Below, one piece after another: positions 13,982-25,301 of a stretch of 64,000 nt of DNA (position 1 is its first letter; every line of letters begins with the position of its first letter). The position numbers and the translations under genes were made by a program. This stretch comes from Cichorium intybus. Lineage: Eukaryota > Streptophyta > Magnoliopsida > Asterales > Asteraceae. The notes beneath the pieces are model-generated. The model made no database searches, was not told the DNA's origin, and saw only the letters and a program-made list of their open reading frames with translations. The stretch lies in NCBI GenBank assembly GCA_023525715.1, contig CM042012.1, positions 122,021,705-122,085,704 of the forward strand, read 5' to 3'.

Positions 13982-14521
13982 TAAATAAGAATAATCATTA
14001 AAAAAATTCATTAACTACAAATACCCAAAGTTTAATAGATTATCTTACTAGTTGAGTCGGACACCACAATTTTAATCTTAGTAAAATGCTCACAATCAGT
14101 GAATGAATTTAATAGGCACATCCTCATCAATCATTTGTATATACACATAGCTAAAATGATGTTGTCTTGTTCAAAGAACATTATCGTTTTGGCCGTGAGT
14201 AAGTTGCAAGCGATTTCCATACATCAAAGGACATAGTATTTTTGATTGTCTACGTATAGTTTATTTGGTGCAAAAAAACACGGCCAATAAAAAAAGCTAA
14301 GATCGATCTTCAAGGTGGATTACAATATATAAGACTTTCGAATTATGGTTTTCTCGACTCACCTATAGAGTAAATGAGTGCAATTCTATATTAATAAAGG
14401 GGCGAATTAAGGGATTTCTCTTGTCGGCTCGCTCCATGGTGTTACGTTTGTATATTTTTTGTTCATCATCGCCATGGAAATCTATGGATGAAATGCATGA
14501 TGCTATGATGGATGCTAGGAA
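13982..14521. other. Spacer
   Basis: No gene recognised; ordinary AT-rich sequence up to the CACTA element. Confidence 0.45.
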
Positions 14522-14801
14522 CACTACAAGGTTCGGGATTATTACCGGCAACAAATGTCGCCGCAAAGTCGCCGCTAATGCGTCGCCGCAAATAGTTTGT
14601 CGCTAATGCTTATAAATCGCAGCTAATGCGTCGCCGGTAATACCCGTCGCCGCTGAAGGCTGACATCGCCGCTAAAGATGTCGTTGCTAATGGTTGAATC
14701 AGTTTCCGGTGATGACGTGTCACCGGAGATGGTGTCGCCGCTAATGGTGAGACGGTGTCGCCGCTAAAGGTTTTTTAATTATTTTTCTTAATTATTTTAA
14801 A

Positions 14802-14854
<53 letters not shown>

Positions 14855-15172
14855 TTTTTAGAATTATTAATATTTTTTAGAATTTTTAATATAAAACTAA
14901 AATTGTAATAAATGAAGCAACATACGAGATAAACGATTCAAAACAAATACTAATATTTAAAACATAATCTTCGTCACACAAATTAAAATAGTCACGGATC
15001 GCTTCCTTTTTCACCGTCGTATCAAGGAATTCACGTACGGCTGAGATTGTAAATGGCACGGATCGCTGAGCTGGCAATACCGGCGACGCTATTAGCGGCG
15101 ACAGCCGGTATTACCGGTGATAAGAGACGCGTGTTCTCTATGTCGCCGGTATTGCCAGTGTTTCTTGTAGTG
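14522..15172. mobile_element. Short non-autonomous CACTA (En/Spm) element
   Basis: The left end is CACTACAAGG and the right end is CTTGTAGTG, the diagnostic CACTA termini. A 3-bp target duplication GAA flanks it (14519-14521 and 15173-15175). Subterminal zones are packed with GTCGCCGCTAA and CCGGTATT motifs in both orientations, the usual transposase-binding repeats. It is 651 bp with an internal (ATT)n run and no transposase, so it would depend on a helper in trans. Confidence 0.9.
14803..14852. repeat. (ATT)n microsatellite
   Basis: Trinucleotide run inside the short CACTA element. Confidence 0.9.
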
Positions 15173-15399
15173 GAATCTTAAAGTGTCGCCGTTAAAAAAA
15201 AAGGAATCTTAAAGTGTTTCACGAAGTTAAGCTCCCCAAGTAAGGTCCAACTTTATTGCACCTTACCTATCTCGGCGACACTATGTTCTTGGGTGAACGG
15301 TCACTCATTAATTTTGTAAATTTTACATGTATTGTGTTTTTTCCGCATTTTGATCAAAAACAAAAGGATTTTATTTAGTTTTTTTTTTATAAAAAAAGA

Positions 15400-15770
15400 A
15401 AGAATCAGTCAAAAAATCTGTCACTAAATAAACTGGTGTCCGTCAACATCATCGACAATAGGACCGTCGGTATCTGTCGTCGTTATCCTGGTCAAACATA
15501 GTCAAAGGCATCTCCTAGTAACAACTTCTGTAGGTATTACGTCGGTAACCATTCCTCTGGTAAGTTGGTCAAAGCCCGTCAAGGGGCATACGTCAGTATT
15601 CCGCTGATGCTAGCCTATCGGTAATCCATCGGTAAATAACGACTAACCATTCCTTTCGAAAACTTTCTGAAGATCTGTCGGTAACATTTACCCCCGTGCT
15701 TTTTTCTGACAGTTTAGTAACATCGATTACCGACGGTTTTGACCGTCGGAAACAACCCGTGTTTTAAGTA
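15400..15770. repeat. GTCGGTAA-type subterminal repeat cluster
   Basis: Repeated GTCGGTAA/TTACCGACGG-like words in both orientations resemble the subterminal region of a second CACTA family. The clean CACTACAAG terminus is missing; GTACTCTG near 15766-15773 may be its decayed remains. Confidence 0.35.
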
Positions 15771-16098
15771 CTCTGTGTATGGTGTTTACAACGGTCAATG
15801 ACGAAATATTATGTATTGTTTCGGGTTTTTTTATTCAAGTGTTGCTCTTATTTAGAAGGTGCTTATCTAAAGAAAAAATATTTCAAACACTTCGCTCTTT
15901 GATAATTGATAGTGTCATCCTATACCGGTAGAGCCAAAAAGTTTATTGGTAAGAATATGAATACCTTTTATGCATAATTGCCATTCCTCTAAAACATAAT
16001 TTTTGTGCATGGATAAAATTGATGTGTACAAATCACTTCCCTTCTCATATCGGTTTCGCAAAAAATCTCTTCACAATAATAAATATCTCATACACATC

Positions 16099-16203
16099 TT
16101 CCGTCAATTCATGTTTTATTAGAATCATCAAGCCAAATACAAAATGTTTGTTCCGTCAATTCATGTTTTATTAGAATCATCAAGCCAACATACAAAATGT
16201 TTG
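16099..16203. repeat. 52-bp tandem duplication
   Basis: Two adjacent copies starting TTCCGTCAATTCATG, nearly identical, just left of the Harbinger element. Confidence 0.85.
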
Positions 16204-16236
16204 TTCTATTTTTAGTGTGTATTATAATTACATTTA

Positions 16237-18006
16237 GACTATTGGAAGTACACATCACATGATCACATGTGATGGGGGCCACTTCACTGCCACCTCACCA
16301 TCACATTGTCATCACACCACACTAGATATACCCATCATATTTCATCACACCACATCACTTTTTTTAATTAAAAAAAATTCAAAAATAAATAAAGACCTAA
16401 TTTTTCATAATAAAAAACATTACATTAATAATAAAACACAACATTAATATTAAAAAAACAACCCGAAAAAAATAAAAATAAAAACTAACTTCGGAAAAAA
16501 ACCAAACATGACAATAATAAAAGCAAATTAGTTCTTAAGGCGATATTTAGCTCAGACACTTTCCCGCATCGCTAGAAAAATTTCATATCTTCACCCTCGA
16601 AATTGGTGGGTTTTTTTTTAAACAACTCGATATCGGCGTTCCTTTGTAACTCCCTTTGTGTTTCGGCTATTTGTTGTTACGTTTCAATGATTTTTTCTTC
16701 CACCCGATTCATTATCCCGACCTTGTCGAATTGTAGGTGGATGTAACGATCAAAATTTTCTCCAAATAAATCCATGACGCTTGACTCCGAACTTTTGGCT
16801 CTCGAACCGGAAGCCGCTTTTTTCGCATTTTCTCGCCCGATCGGTCGACACATCGGTTGTTCGTCTTCAAGATCCACCGGCTCGTCTTTGACGTCGATAT
16901 GTGTACGTTCGTCTTCACGGACCGACCTTGAACGTTTTGTTCCAGAAGATTACGAATCTTCGGTAAGAAGCCATTTTCGTTGCTTTATCAACTCGGTCCA
17001 AGCCTTCACATACAGAAATGTTTTCCGGGTGGGCATAGTCTTTTCATATTGTTGTATCACCGCGTTGAAGGCATCGAAATCGTTCGCCCCACTCTTGTGC
17101 ATATTCGTGAGGTTGTTGTAAATACCGTTGAAAAGATTAAGCTTGATTCTCATTTCACGCCATTTGGATGTTATTTTATCTATGTTTCGAGTCTCTTCTC
17201 TCATTAAGTCGTAAAATGTTTATTGAACTTTTATCCAAAACGTTTATTGGGTTTGAGAGTCTCGGACTATCGGGTCAACGGTAAACGAAATCTACGCCTT
17301 GACCAAATTTACTTCTTCATCTTTTGTCCAAATCGTTCGCCCCTCGCCTTGCGGTTTTTTCATTTCTTTTTCGCGGCCTGACGGCGTTGGTTGTCTACTT
17401 ATTGTTTCTCCTCAACGGTTTCGGGAGACATCGGATTCGGTTGTGGTGGTGGGTGTGACGGTGGTGGTTGCGATGCTTGCGGTTGGAACCTTTGTTGGAA
17501 TACGAAAGCCGGTTGGAATCTTTGTTGATACGGATTAAAAGGTGAGAATTGTTGTTGAAAAATGGCTTGTTGTGAGATCATGGACCCGGATTGAAGTAAA
17601 TTTACGAAACCACCCGCGGTGATTCAAGGTTCAGGTATTGCCGAAGGGTCGAGTTTAATCCAAATTGATTATACTCACGGTTGGGGTTTGAAAGTGGGGT
17701 GTTTGGATTTTGATCCATAGTAAACTATTTGTATAGAAAATGTAGATAAGTTGGTGAATCTGTGTTGTATTGAGGTAAAATTGTGGTATTTATATAGATA
17801 AATAATGGTAGTTAAAAAAAGTATTTTTTTTTTTAAATATAGCCGATGAATGGCTAATTGGATGCTATTGGATGTGATCAACCGTGCTCACCATCACATT
17901 TAACCATGACCGTGCTCATCACGATGCACCTGGGTTGGTATGCACGGCCGTGATGAGGCTCCATGTGGCCATCACGGTTCCTCCGTGAAGGGTATTATGA
18001 ATAGCC
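16237..18006 (-). mobile_element. Decayed PIF/Harbinger element (ORF1 only)
   Basis: It is bounded by TTA at both ends (16234-16236 and 18007-18009), the usual PIF/Harbinger target duplication. The ends GACTATTGGAAGTAC and, inverted, GGCTATTCATAATAC form imperfect terminal repeats. Inside is a broken ORF1 but no DDE transposase, so this is an internal-deletion derivative. Subterminal sequences are rich in CATCAC/GTGATG words. Confidence 0.65.
16677..17718 (-). pseudogene. Harbinger ORF1 (Myb/trihelix-like accessory protein), broken
   Basis: Read from an ATG at 17716-17718, three frames recall the ORF1 protein of plant PIF/Harbinger elements, often annotated as glutathione S-transferase T3-like or NAM-associated. 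First is an Asn/Pro/Gln-rich N-terminus (MDQNPNTPLSNPN), then a Gln/Pro-rich stretch. Next comes a DNA-binding-type helix region containing WREMRIKLNLFNGIYNN and SGANDFDAFNAVIQQYE. Last is the C-terminal part with RPIGRENAKKAA. The pieces lie in different frames with stops between them, so it is inactive. The family role is to bind transposon DNA and bring in the transposase. Confidence 0.65.
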
Positions 18007-18228
18007 TTATGTAAAATACAACTGTTACATTTAATCAGTAAGATTACACTTTTGCATGGGAATCATAAGTTACTGATTACACATATAAGAAACGAAACAC
18101 ATTGGAAAATGCGCGCTCGATATGTTTGGTAGAAAGCATTTTCTCCTTATTCATATTCATAGAAGTCTTGCTATTATGGGACGTGGCACTTTCGCTCGGT
18201 TTAAACCTTGTTCCTGCATGCAGGTGAG

Positions 18229-19208
18229 CTATTCCGCTATATGTTGACACGGTTTATCGGCTTTGGGAGGAGATGACGACCCGCCAGGAGGTGGAGATCC
18301 GCCATCGGCAGGAGGTGATGAACCACCACCGGCAGCAGGAGGTGATGAACCGCCACCAGCAGGAGGTGCAGGTGATCCATCTTTCGGAGGAGGTGATGAG
18401 CCATCTCCAGGAGGTATGGATCCCGGAGGAGCCGGTACCGAATCTTTTGGAGGTTTCTTGGCACAATCGAAGTAGCAGATGCAACCGGATTTCCCTTCAC
18501 GCGCGTGACAAGCTCCATGGATTGCCTTTTCCCATTCAATGCACTTTTTGTCACACTTCGTGTTATCGCACTTTCCAGTCCAAGTCTGGCTCATACGTTC
18601 ACAAAATTTTACGGCAGTCGCTATTTCTTTCACGTCATGCAAAATTTAGTTAATTAATTCAAAGATTATTAGTTAATTATGGAAGAAGTAGAAACTACTG
18701 CTAATTAAAAAGACTGATTTAAATGGTCTTGTTAATTACTTAACAAATATTGGCATTTTAAATAGAGATACACCGGACAAATATCTCTTACATTATGTTT
18801 CCGACTTTCCGAGTTTCCGTTTCTTCACGTTTGCAAGTACAATTAATTACTTGCAATAAAATCAATCATAATGACCACACAAACGAAGCACTCGCAACTT
18901 AAAGTCCTGTGATTGTATAAATTTGTGGGGCATGTATCGCATTGGAATCATATAGACATTTGAGGTGATAGAGCAACCCCGAGATATCATCACATGTAAA
19001 GCAATTTACGTTATTTATATAACTTCAAAATCTCATTGTTGAAGAAAACCAAGCACAAATAAATATTCAAACTCTTTTAAAAACTAGGTTGGGAGTATAA
19101 TTAAAAGTAAATATGTGCGCGCGTAAATAATTTAGATTAAGCACCTGAGATAGCGAAAACGAAAATGAGCGGAAGGAATACAAACAAAACAATTGATTTT
19201 TTAGACAT
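18229..19208 (-). CDS. Art v 1/SF18-type defensin with proline-rich tail (two exons)
   Basis: Exon 1 (19145-19208) encodes a signal peptide, MSKKSIVLFVFLPLIFVFAIS. A GT...AG intron of about 518 bp follows, then exon 2 (about 18229-18626), giving about 153 aa. The mature N-terminal half has eight cysteines in plant-defensin spacing (KFCERMS...GKCDN...KCDKKCIEWEKA...GACH...GCICYFDC). The C-terminal half is a Pro/Ser/Gly-rich tail of PPADGGSPPP-like blocks. This domain pair is the hallmark of Asteraceae Art v 1 (mugwort pollen) and sunflower SF18 proteins. They are secreted, with four disulphides in the defensin fold; the tail is probably hydroxyproline-glycosylated. An extra cysteine sits near the C-terminus. 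A second in-phase acceptor 6 nt downstream is possible. Pollen or anther expression is inferred from the family. The gene looks intact. Confidence 0.85.
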
Positions 19209-19277
19209 TTTGGAGTTATGACTATGGTGAGAACATTCGCTACGAGTGGGGTGAAAGTAATGGTCAAGTAATTGGGA

Positions 19278-19286
19278 TTATTTATA
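19278..19286 (-). promoter_or_regulatory. TATA box of the defensin gene
   Basis: The minus strand reads CCTATAAATAATCCC about 70 bp upstream of the ATG at 19208, a normal distance for a short 5' leader. Confidence 0.65.
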
Positions 19287-19389
19287 GGACACGGAAGAGG
19301 TTGCAAGAAATATAATATATACTTGTTGAATTAGATGAATACAAATCTTGATCAAACAAATCAACAAAATATCAAAAGCTCCACAAATG

Positions 19390-21525
19390 TTATTGTCTTG
19401 ATAATTTGATGCATTCTTACAAACCATGGCGTACATAAGACTTCTGACAGCATTTGAGTACGAAACCCTGCTCATGTAATCCCTCTCTTCACTCGTAGTT
19501 ACTATGACCTTTCGGTTCAGTTTAAAATGTGTTGTTAAAGAAGTTCCAACTGGTTTGGACTAATCAAACCGAAACGACTAAAGGACTTTCTCAATGTAGC
19601 GCTGTTAAGTAACATACAATAACCCCCCCCCCCCCTCTTCCTACTTCTTTTGATCTTCATACCAAGTATCTTCTTCATTCCTATATCCTTCATCTTAAAC
19701 TCAATTTCCAGGAGCATCTTCCGGTTTTTTATTTTGACCATGTTTTTTTCGTAATGAGCATGTCATCAACATATACCAACAAATGTATAGAGGAACCTTC
19801 ATTCAATTCATTATAGTATACACAACTATCATACACGTTTCGGTCGAAGCCATGCAATATCATAAAATAATCAAATCTCTTGCACCATTTGCTCGGAGAC
19901 TGCATCAAGCCATACAAAGATTTATTCAGTAAAAACACATGATCCTTTTTCAAATCAAGAAACCCCTCCGGCTGTGACATGTAGATCTTCTTATCGAGGC
20001 TTCCATGGAGAAATGCAGTCTTCGTATCTAGTTGTTCAAGCTCCAGATTGAATGCACTCACCATAGCTAAAGGAACCTGAATTGACTTGTGCTTCACCAG
20101 TGGTGAGAACATTGTGTGATAGTTAATTCCTTATTTACGAAAAAATTCGCGACCAACATGGACTTGAACCTTGCATGCATAACACCCAAAATTCCTTCAT
20201 TTCGCTTAGAGATCTATTTGCATCTCACTATTTTAGCCCCTTCGATTGTGGAACAATATCTCATGTTTCATTCTTTTCAAGAGATTGCGTCTCTTTGTTC
20301 ATCACCATCAACCACCTCGTTGCGTCCTTAATCTCTACAACCTCCTTATACGACTGAGGCTCGTTTAAATCAATATACTCCTCAACAGTTAAGGCATATA
20401 CTACAAAACTGATGTCACCTTTATTGACACACCCGACATACATATTCAGTTGCTTGATATTTCTCTTCATTCTTCTTCTTGCTATACATTCATCCTCATA
20501 TTCTCTTCTCCTAGTATTAGCTTCGTCTGAAGCGGGTCCTTATTCGTTCTGATGGCTGTGTATCCCTGGGTTGCTAACAATATTTGAGCACCACTTTATC
20601 AAGAGTTACAAACTCGAGCATCTGGTTAGCACCCTAGTCTATGATTCCTACAACACTTTCTTCTATTCATGTCTGGTTGCGTGAAAGATTCATCAAAAGT
20701 TACATCTCTGCTCATGATAAATTCCAGACATCGACTTTCTTTAGTACACCATAAACGGTAACCTTTCACTATGGTGTAGTATCTTAGAAAGATGCACTAT
20801 ATTTCCCTCGGCTCAATTTTACCATCATTCACATGAGCGTAAGTAGAACAACCAAATATCCGCAAACCAGAATAGTTAGAGGTTTTATTGAACCAAACCT
20901 CTTGAGGAGTCTTAAAGTTACAACTAGTTGATGGAGACCTATTCATCATATAGAAAGTTGTTTTAACAAATTTGATCCAATACTGCTTACATATATCACC
21001 AAATATATGCATGCACCTCGCACGTTGCATCAATGTTTGGTTCATCCGTTCTACCACCCCATTGTGTTGTGGTGTATACCGTACAGTGCGATGCCTCACT
21101 GTACCCTTTGCCTTGAAGAAGTTGTGAAATTGAGCATTGCCAAACTCTAACCTGTTTTCCCTTTTAAGTGTCTTGACTTTCTTTCTGGTCCAGTATCAAA
21201 CCATAACCTTCCGCTTCTTGAACTTACCAAAAACTTCTTCATTTGTTTTCAGAAAAAAATACCACACCTTCCCCGAGTTGTTGTCAACAAAAGTCACAAA
21301 GTACATGCATCCACCTTGAGATTTCACACATGAAAGACCCAATAAATCTACTAAATATATTCTAGGACTTCTTTGATTGTATGTTGATCGGAGCCAAATT
21401 TAATATTGTGTTGCTTTCCCTTCACGCATGCTTCACAAAACTTCAATTTTTTTGTCACCTCGCCTCCAAACAGCCTTCTTTTGTTCAAGATTTCCACATC
21501 CTTATTGCTCATGTGACCCAACCTT
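19390..21525 (-). mobile_element. Copia element remnant, 3' segment (integrase to RNase H start)
   Basis: The downstream half of an old Ty1/copia element whose upstream half lies at 30304-32100. The two parts were separated by the gypsy LTR at 21526-30303, with ACCTT duplicated on both sides. The coding order on the minus strand is collinear across the gap. Left of about 19390 the similarity stops abruptly after a SNAVRSLMYAMVC-like motif; no 3' LTR is present, so this end is truncated. Confidence 0.75.
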
Positions 21526-21533
21526 TGTAACAT
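19400..21533 (-). pseudogene. Copia pol: GAG-pre-integrase, integrase, reverse transcriptase (broken)
   Basis: Minus-strand frames give in order: LGHMSNKDVEILNKRRL with CEAC (GAG-pre-integrase zinc region, 21351-21533); TPQHNGVVERMNQT and the integrase C-terminal part (20797-21099); and the reverse transcriptase with LDTKTAFLHGSLDKKIYM, KSLYGLMQSPSKWCKRF and the catalytic YVDDMLI (19729-20112). Then come its continuation (19535-19741) and VSYSNAVRSLMYAMVCK (about 19400-19475). Frameshifts and stops separate the pieces, and a C14 homopolymer sits in the frame near 19622-19635. Non-functional. Confidence 0.8.
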
Positions 21534-22596
21534 CCAACTTTTAGGGCTAAATTTAAATAATTAAAAATTTAATAAATAATAATAATAAATAAATTGATTC
21601 ATTACTATGTGAAGAATGAGATTCGAATCCATTTAAGGACCTTTTTGTTTATAATTTTACCCATAGGGTTCAAAATGGTCAATTTAGTGAAATTCAAAAT
21701 TTAGGTGTCTTTGGGGGACTTAAGTGTCATATAGAATGTATTCTTGGACTAAAAGAGTTAAGACCCCCAAAAACTACCCTTTAGCCTAGCAAGTTTTACC
21801 CATTAGAGGAAGTAATGGAAATAGTGTTGGATTAGGTGTCTAAGCCATGACTAATAATTAGTATTTTATCTAATTAATAGTCGCATAGTCTATTGGGGTT
21901 GCCCTCATAGCTGGAGGTTTGGTAGAAAGTTCAGTAGAGAGAGAAAGATTGATTTATTATATGATTAATAAATCAATAGAAATAAAATAAATAGTTTATT
22001 AATATATTAAGGTGATAATATATTAATTAGAAACTATATTATTTGATTAATAATTAATCAGGAATTAATTGGATTAATTTCTACGGCGTTAATTAGATTA
22101 ATCAGGAGGACAGGGGCTAAACTTGTTCCAACTCAATAGTTGAATTGAACACGCGCGGCGCGGCCATGTATGGGACGCGACGCGTGTGCCAGTAATCTGG
22201 AAAATGGCTTATAGATAGACTTTATCTCTGTTTAAAAGTGAAACGAGGTTTATCTCTAAGGGTCATTTGGTAGCCTATAAATAGGGACCCTTGGACCTCA
22301 TAATTAGGTACTATTCTCTTATGTTCTCTCTGGAATTCTCGTGACCCTCCCCTCCTGCTTCTATGTGTGACTTCATTTGAGGCAAGATAATTTTGTTGCT
22401 TTGCTTCCAAGAAATTCTAAAGGTTAGTTTTTCTGAATTTTATTCTTTAGTAAATTTTGTTGGCCTTTTAGGAATTGGTTATATGTTCAATTAGAAGAAA
22501 ACATAGATCCTCATAGGTTCCATGTGAACTTAGGTTTTAGTTCATTGATTTGCAGAAAACCTTTCAAATAGAGGGACAAATAATGACATTTGCATA

Positions 22597-23940
22597 TTGT
22601 TGGGGTTTTAAATGGGGGTTAATCCCTAATTCATCTAGGGATCTATTGAGAGATGAAGGAGGGAAGCTAGATTTCTTCATATTCCATAATTGAAGGGTTT
22701 TGTGAGGAAGTTCAAGCCCCAATCACTAGACTTGTGTTCTTGGGTGAATTTTGGTAAAAATCCTTCCTAATCAAGTTGAAAACCCCACTTTAGGGTTTGG
22801 GTTGTGATCCAATCCAAAATTCATGATGGGTGGAGGTAAATCCTACGAATCCAAGTGTTTGAATCTTTTTCTCATCATGATATGATGAATATGGAATCAA
22901 CGGATCATTACAATCATCCTTGACAAAAGATGTAGATCACATAAACCCTGGAATTTGTGATTTTGCGGAAAAACCTTAATTCAACCTTGATCTATTGGTG
23001 GATGTAGTGTCTCATGGGATGTATATAGCTAAGTATACCTATTCCAAAGAGATTCACACCCATAGGATGAATCAAAACCCTAATTGTCATCTAGATTGAA
23101 AGGTTGGAATTGGGAATCCCATAGTTCGAACTTGTGTGAGTAAATTAAGAGCAACCTTGGAATGATTCACGTGGAATCTCATAGACCTTTCAAGTACATA
23201 CACTTCGGAATCGAAATCCAAATAGCCTCATAAACATGAAAACTCCATTTATACGTGTCATCAGTCTCTTAAAATGTGATCGTAAAGTAATCCGCCAAAG
23301 GAATAATCGCTAAAAAACATCGTGTAAATAATTCTAAAATCTCGATTCATAATGTCAATTGTTGAAAGTTAGAGTTAAATGGGGGTTAAGCCCCATTTAA
23401 TCTAGGGATTCATTGGGAGATGAAGGAGGGAAACTATGGTTCTTCATCTTCCATATTTGAAGGGTTTTGTGAGGAAGTTCAAGCCCCAATAATTGGACTT
23501 GTGTTCTTGGGTGAAGTTTGGTAAGAATACTTCCTAATCTAGTTGAAACCCCACTTTAGGGTTTGCGTTCTGATCAAATCTAAAATTGATGATGGGGGAA
23601 GTTCAATCCTATGATCCCTAAGTTTTTGAATCTTGTTTCTCATCATCACATGATGAATATCCAATCAATAGATAGTTAGAATCATCCTTGACAAAGATGT
23701 AGATCACATAAACCCTAGAATTGGTGATTTTGGGGGAAAACCGTAATTGAGCTTGATCTAGTGGTGGATATAGTGTCTCATGGGATGTACATAGCTAAGT
23801 ATACCTATTCCAAAGAGACCCACACCCATAGGATGAATAAAAACCCGAATTGTCATCTATATTGAAGGTTGGAATTGGGAACCCCATAGTTAGAACTTGT
23901 GTGAGTATATTAGGAGCAACCTTGGAATGATTCACTTAAT
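22597..23940. repeat. Direct duplication inside the LTR, 767-bp offset
   Basis: The segment starting near TTAAATGGGGGTTAA (about 22600) recurs near 23380 in the same orientation, and similarity continues for about 570 bp with scattered differences, up to GCAACCTTGGAATGATTCAC. It is an old local duplication within the LTR. Confidence 0.75.
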
Positions 23941-24258
23941 GATGACCAATGAGATAAGTTCTTAATGGATTAAGTGAGTATGTAGAGGTAATGATTGACT
24001 TGAGCTTAATGAGCCTTCATACCTTTGAGGGAGAAGCTTGAGCCATGAAACTCTTTTTCGTTTCAAGTCATGAATTCATATGTAAAATCAATTGGAAGGA
24101 AGAAAAATAGAATTTAAACCCATTAGATATCATGGTTTGAGAGTTAGTAATGAATAAACTTGGCTGGGATTAGTTAGGGGTCAAAAGATAGTGAAAATTG
24201 GGCTTTGAATACGTTTTACGTGGCCCGCATGGAGAAATAGACTAGGCTCGCGCGACCC

Positions 24259-25301
24259 TGACACGCGCAGCGGTCGTCGTGCGGTCAAAAATAAGAAAAA
24301 AATACCTAACACACACTAGTACAGTGGTAGTCAGGGTCGATCCGCAGGAGTTACGTGGTTAGGACAAGACGATAGATTACCAACTGTAGTGTCACTCTAC
24401 AGTCAGCTGTATTGTTTCTACTTTGCCAAAAACCAACTAAAAACACAATTCCAAGACCACTGCAAAAACCTAACTCAATCATGAACTAAACTAACCCAAA
24501 TCAAATCCTAGACTAAAGTTCCTTACTGAAATTAGAACTAAATTCAGAATCCAGAAGCAAACAATCAATCCAATACAATCAAAACACATCCAAACATCAA
24601 TAATGCAAAATAACATCAAACCGAATGATTACTTTCATATAAATCAAAACCAAACTCAAATTCAAGCCACACAATCAAATATCAGATCCAACTACTGACT
24701 AATGCTACTGAAATCAGAACTATAAATCTAAACAAACATCGAGTAATCGATGGAAATCCCAATTGTGGAATATCTCGATACCGAGTTGATAAAACGAGAG
24801 AAAAATCAAATTACTAACCAAACTATTGATGTAACTGAGAAAAATCACGAAATCAGCCTTCCGGATCCCTCCTTCGCGTCCCGGGATGAGTGAAAAGTCG
24901 GACGGGACTCCGGTATTTATAATGGTGTGAAATTAGGGTTTCCGCGTCGCGGCCACTTAGAATCCGCGACACGCGTGTTGCCTTATCCCGCAATCTCGGA
25001 ATTCAAAAACGACAAATTTATCCGGTCGCGAGATAGCAGCGCTATCTCAAGAAATAGCGGCTCTATTGTCGATAGCGGCTCTATCTCAAGAGATAGCGCC
25101 TCTATTTCTGTCAGGTCCAACTTTTTGCCTTTTTCGCTCCACAACTTCTCCAGAATTGCACTAAAACCCCTGCATTTACACTAAAAACATTTCCAATCAC
25201 TTTGACACAAAAGTAAGTGATATTAGCCAATTAATAATGATAAATTAACTAAAACACGGCTCAACAACGTCTAAAATACTTGATATTACTAGGCGTTGTC
25301 A
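24259..25301 (-). repeat. 3' LTR of the non-autonomous element
   Basis: The LTR downstream in element sense. Near 25030-25105 it carries a cluster of palindromic words such as GAGATAGCGGCTCTATCTC-like units, shared with the other LTR. Confidence 0.85.

Noticed and set aside
18237..18653. Other open frames over the defensin exon (both strands)
   Set aside because: Shadows of the repetitive Pro/Gly/Ser-coding region; only the frame with eight cysteines, a signal-peptide exon and splice sites makes sense.
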